A stretch of DNA of 23,135 nucleotides. Source: Enterobacteriaceae bacterium. Lineage in GTDB: Bacteria; Pseudomonadota; Gammaproteobacteria; Enterobacterales; Enterobacteriaceae. Below the pieces are notes generated by a model, which searched no databases, had not been told where the DNA came from, and worked only from the letters and a program-made list of their open reading frames with translations. Of the stretch, positions 23,030-23,135 are shown piece by piece. Each line of letters begins with the position of its first letter. Positions within the stretch are counted from its first letter, which is position 1. The position numbers and the translations under genes are program-made. The DNA lies in NCBI GenBank assembly GCA_902363335.1, contig CABIZV010000015.1, positions 1-23,135 on the forward strand, read 5' to 3'.

Positions 23030-23135
23030 ATGCCTGGCAGTTCCCTACTCTCGCATGGGGAGACCCCACACTACCATCGGCGCTACGGCGTTTCACTTCT
23101 GAGTTCGGCATGGGGTCAGGTGGGACCACCGCGCT
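23030..23135 (-). rRNA. rrf: 5S ribosomal RNA (5' end cut by the window edge)
   Basis: The minus-strand sequence matches enterobacterial 5S rRNA from about nucleotide 15 to its 3' end (AACTGCCAGGCAT). Roughly 14 nt of the 5' end lie beyond the window. The rest of the rRNA operon (23S, 16S) should continue past 23135. Location beside tRNA-Asp and dkgB corresponds to E. coli rrnH. Confidence 0.97.

Noticed and set aside
22887..23042. CRISPR-like or integron-like repeat array in the 5S spacer
   Set aside because: The hairpins differ in sequence, and only one 19-bp segment is repeated, as a copy of the 5S 3' end. There are no regular repeats or spacers.

Overview
ORGANISM. This is ordinary chromosomal DNA of a member of the Enterobacteriaceae. 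Gene order and protein sequences track the E. coli rrnH-aspU-dkgB-yafC-yafD-mltD-gloB-yafS-rnhA-dnaQ-aspV ... fadE-gmhA-yafJ-yafK ... dinB-yafP region, written here in the opposite direction. A complete Na+-translocating NADH:quinone reductase (nqr) operon, absent from E. coli K-12, points to a Klebsiella/Enterobacter/Kosakonia-type relative. I cannot fix the genus from the sequence alone. LAYOUT. 1-100: a REP-like perfect palindrome. 98-1634: dinB (DNA polymerase IV) with a LexA operator, followed 2 bp later by the GNAT acetyltransferase yafP, both on the minus strand. 1696-7756: the minus-strand operon nqrA-B-C-D-E-F-nqrM, tightly packed with several overlapping stop/start codons. 7757-8301: about 545 bp without a convincing gene. 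8302-9042: dpaA/yafK, whose 3' end overlaps the convergent yafJ. 9013-10403: gmhA-yafJ on the minus strand. 10604-13986: a FadR-like operator, fadE, a strong terminator, then yafV. 14111-14280: tRNA-Asp with promoter and terminator. 14356-17125: dnaQ divergent from rnhA, and yafS divergent from gloB. 17136-18602: mltD with a good promoter and a bidirectional terminator. 18615-21725: yafD, an MFS exporter gene, and the divergent LysR gene yafC. 21797-22600: dkgB. 22725-23135: the distal end of an rRNA operon on the minus strand (5S, a hairpin-rich spacer, a second identical tRNA-Asp gene, terminator). HOW THE GENES WORK TOGETHER. Recognisable modules are SOS translesion synthesis (dinB-yafP), sodium-pumping respiration (nqr plus its maturation factor nqrM), cell-envelope work (dpaA, gmhA, mltD), fatty-acid beta-oxidation under FadR (fadE), replication fidelity and RNA-DNA hybrid removal (dnaQ, rnhA), methylglyoxal and aldehyde handling (gloB, dkgB), and stable RNA. 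NOVELTY. I found no clearly undescribed system. The points most worth a second look are the partial 5S copy and hairpin cluster between 5S and tRNA-Asp, the divergent MFS/yafC pair that E. coli K-12 lacks, the long empty leader of the nqr operon, and several places where E. coli carries extra genes (yafNO, dinJ-yafQ to mbhA, ivy, aspV island, yafE) that are absent here.
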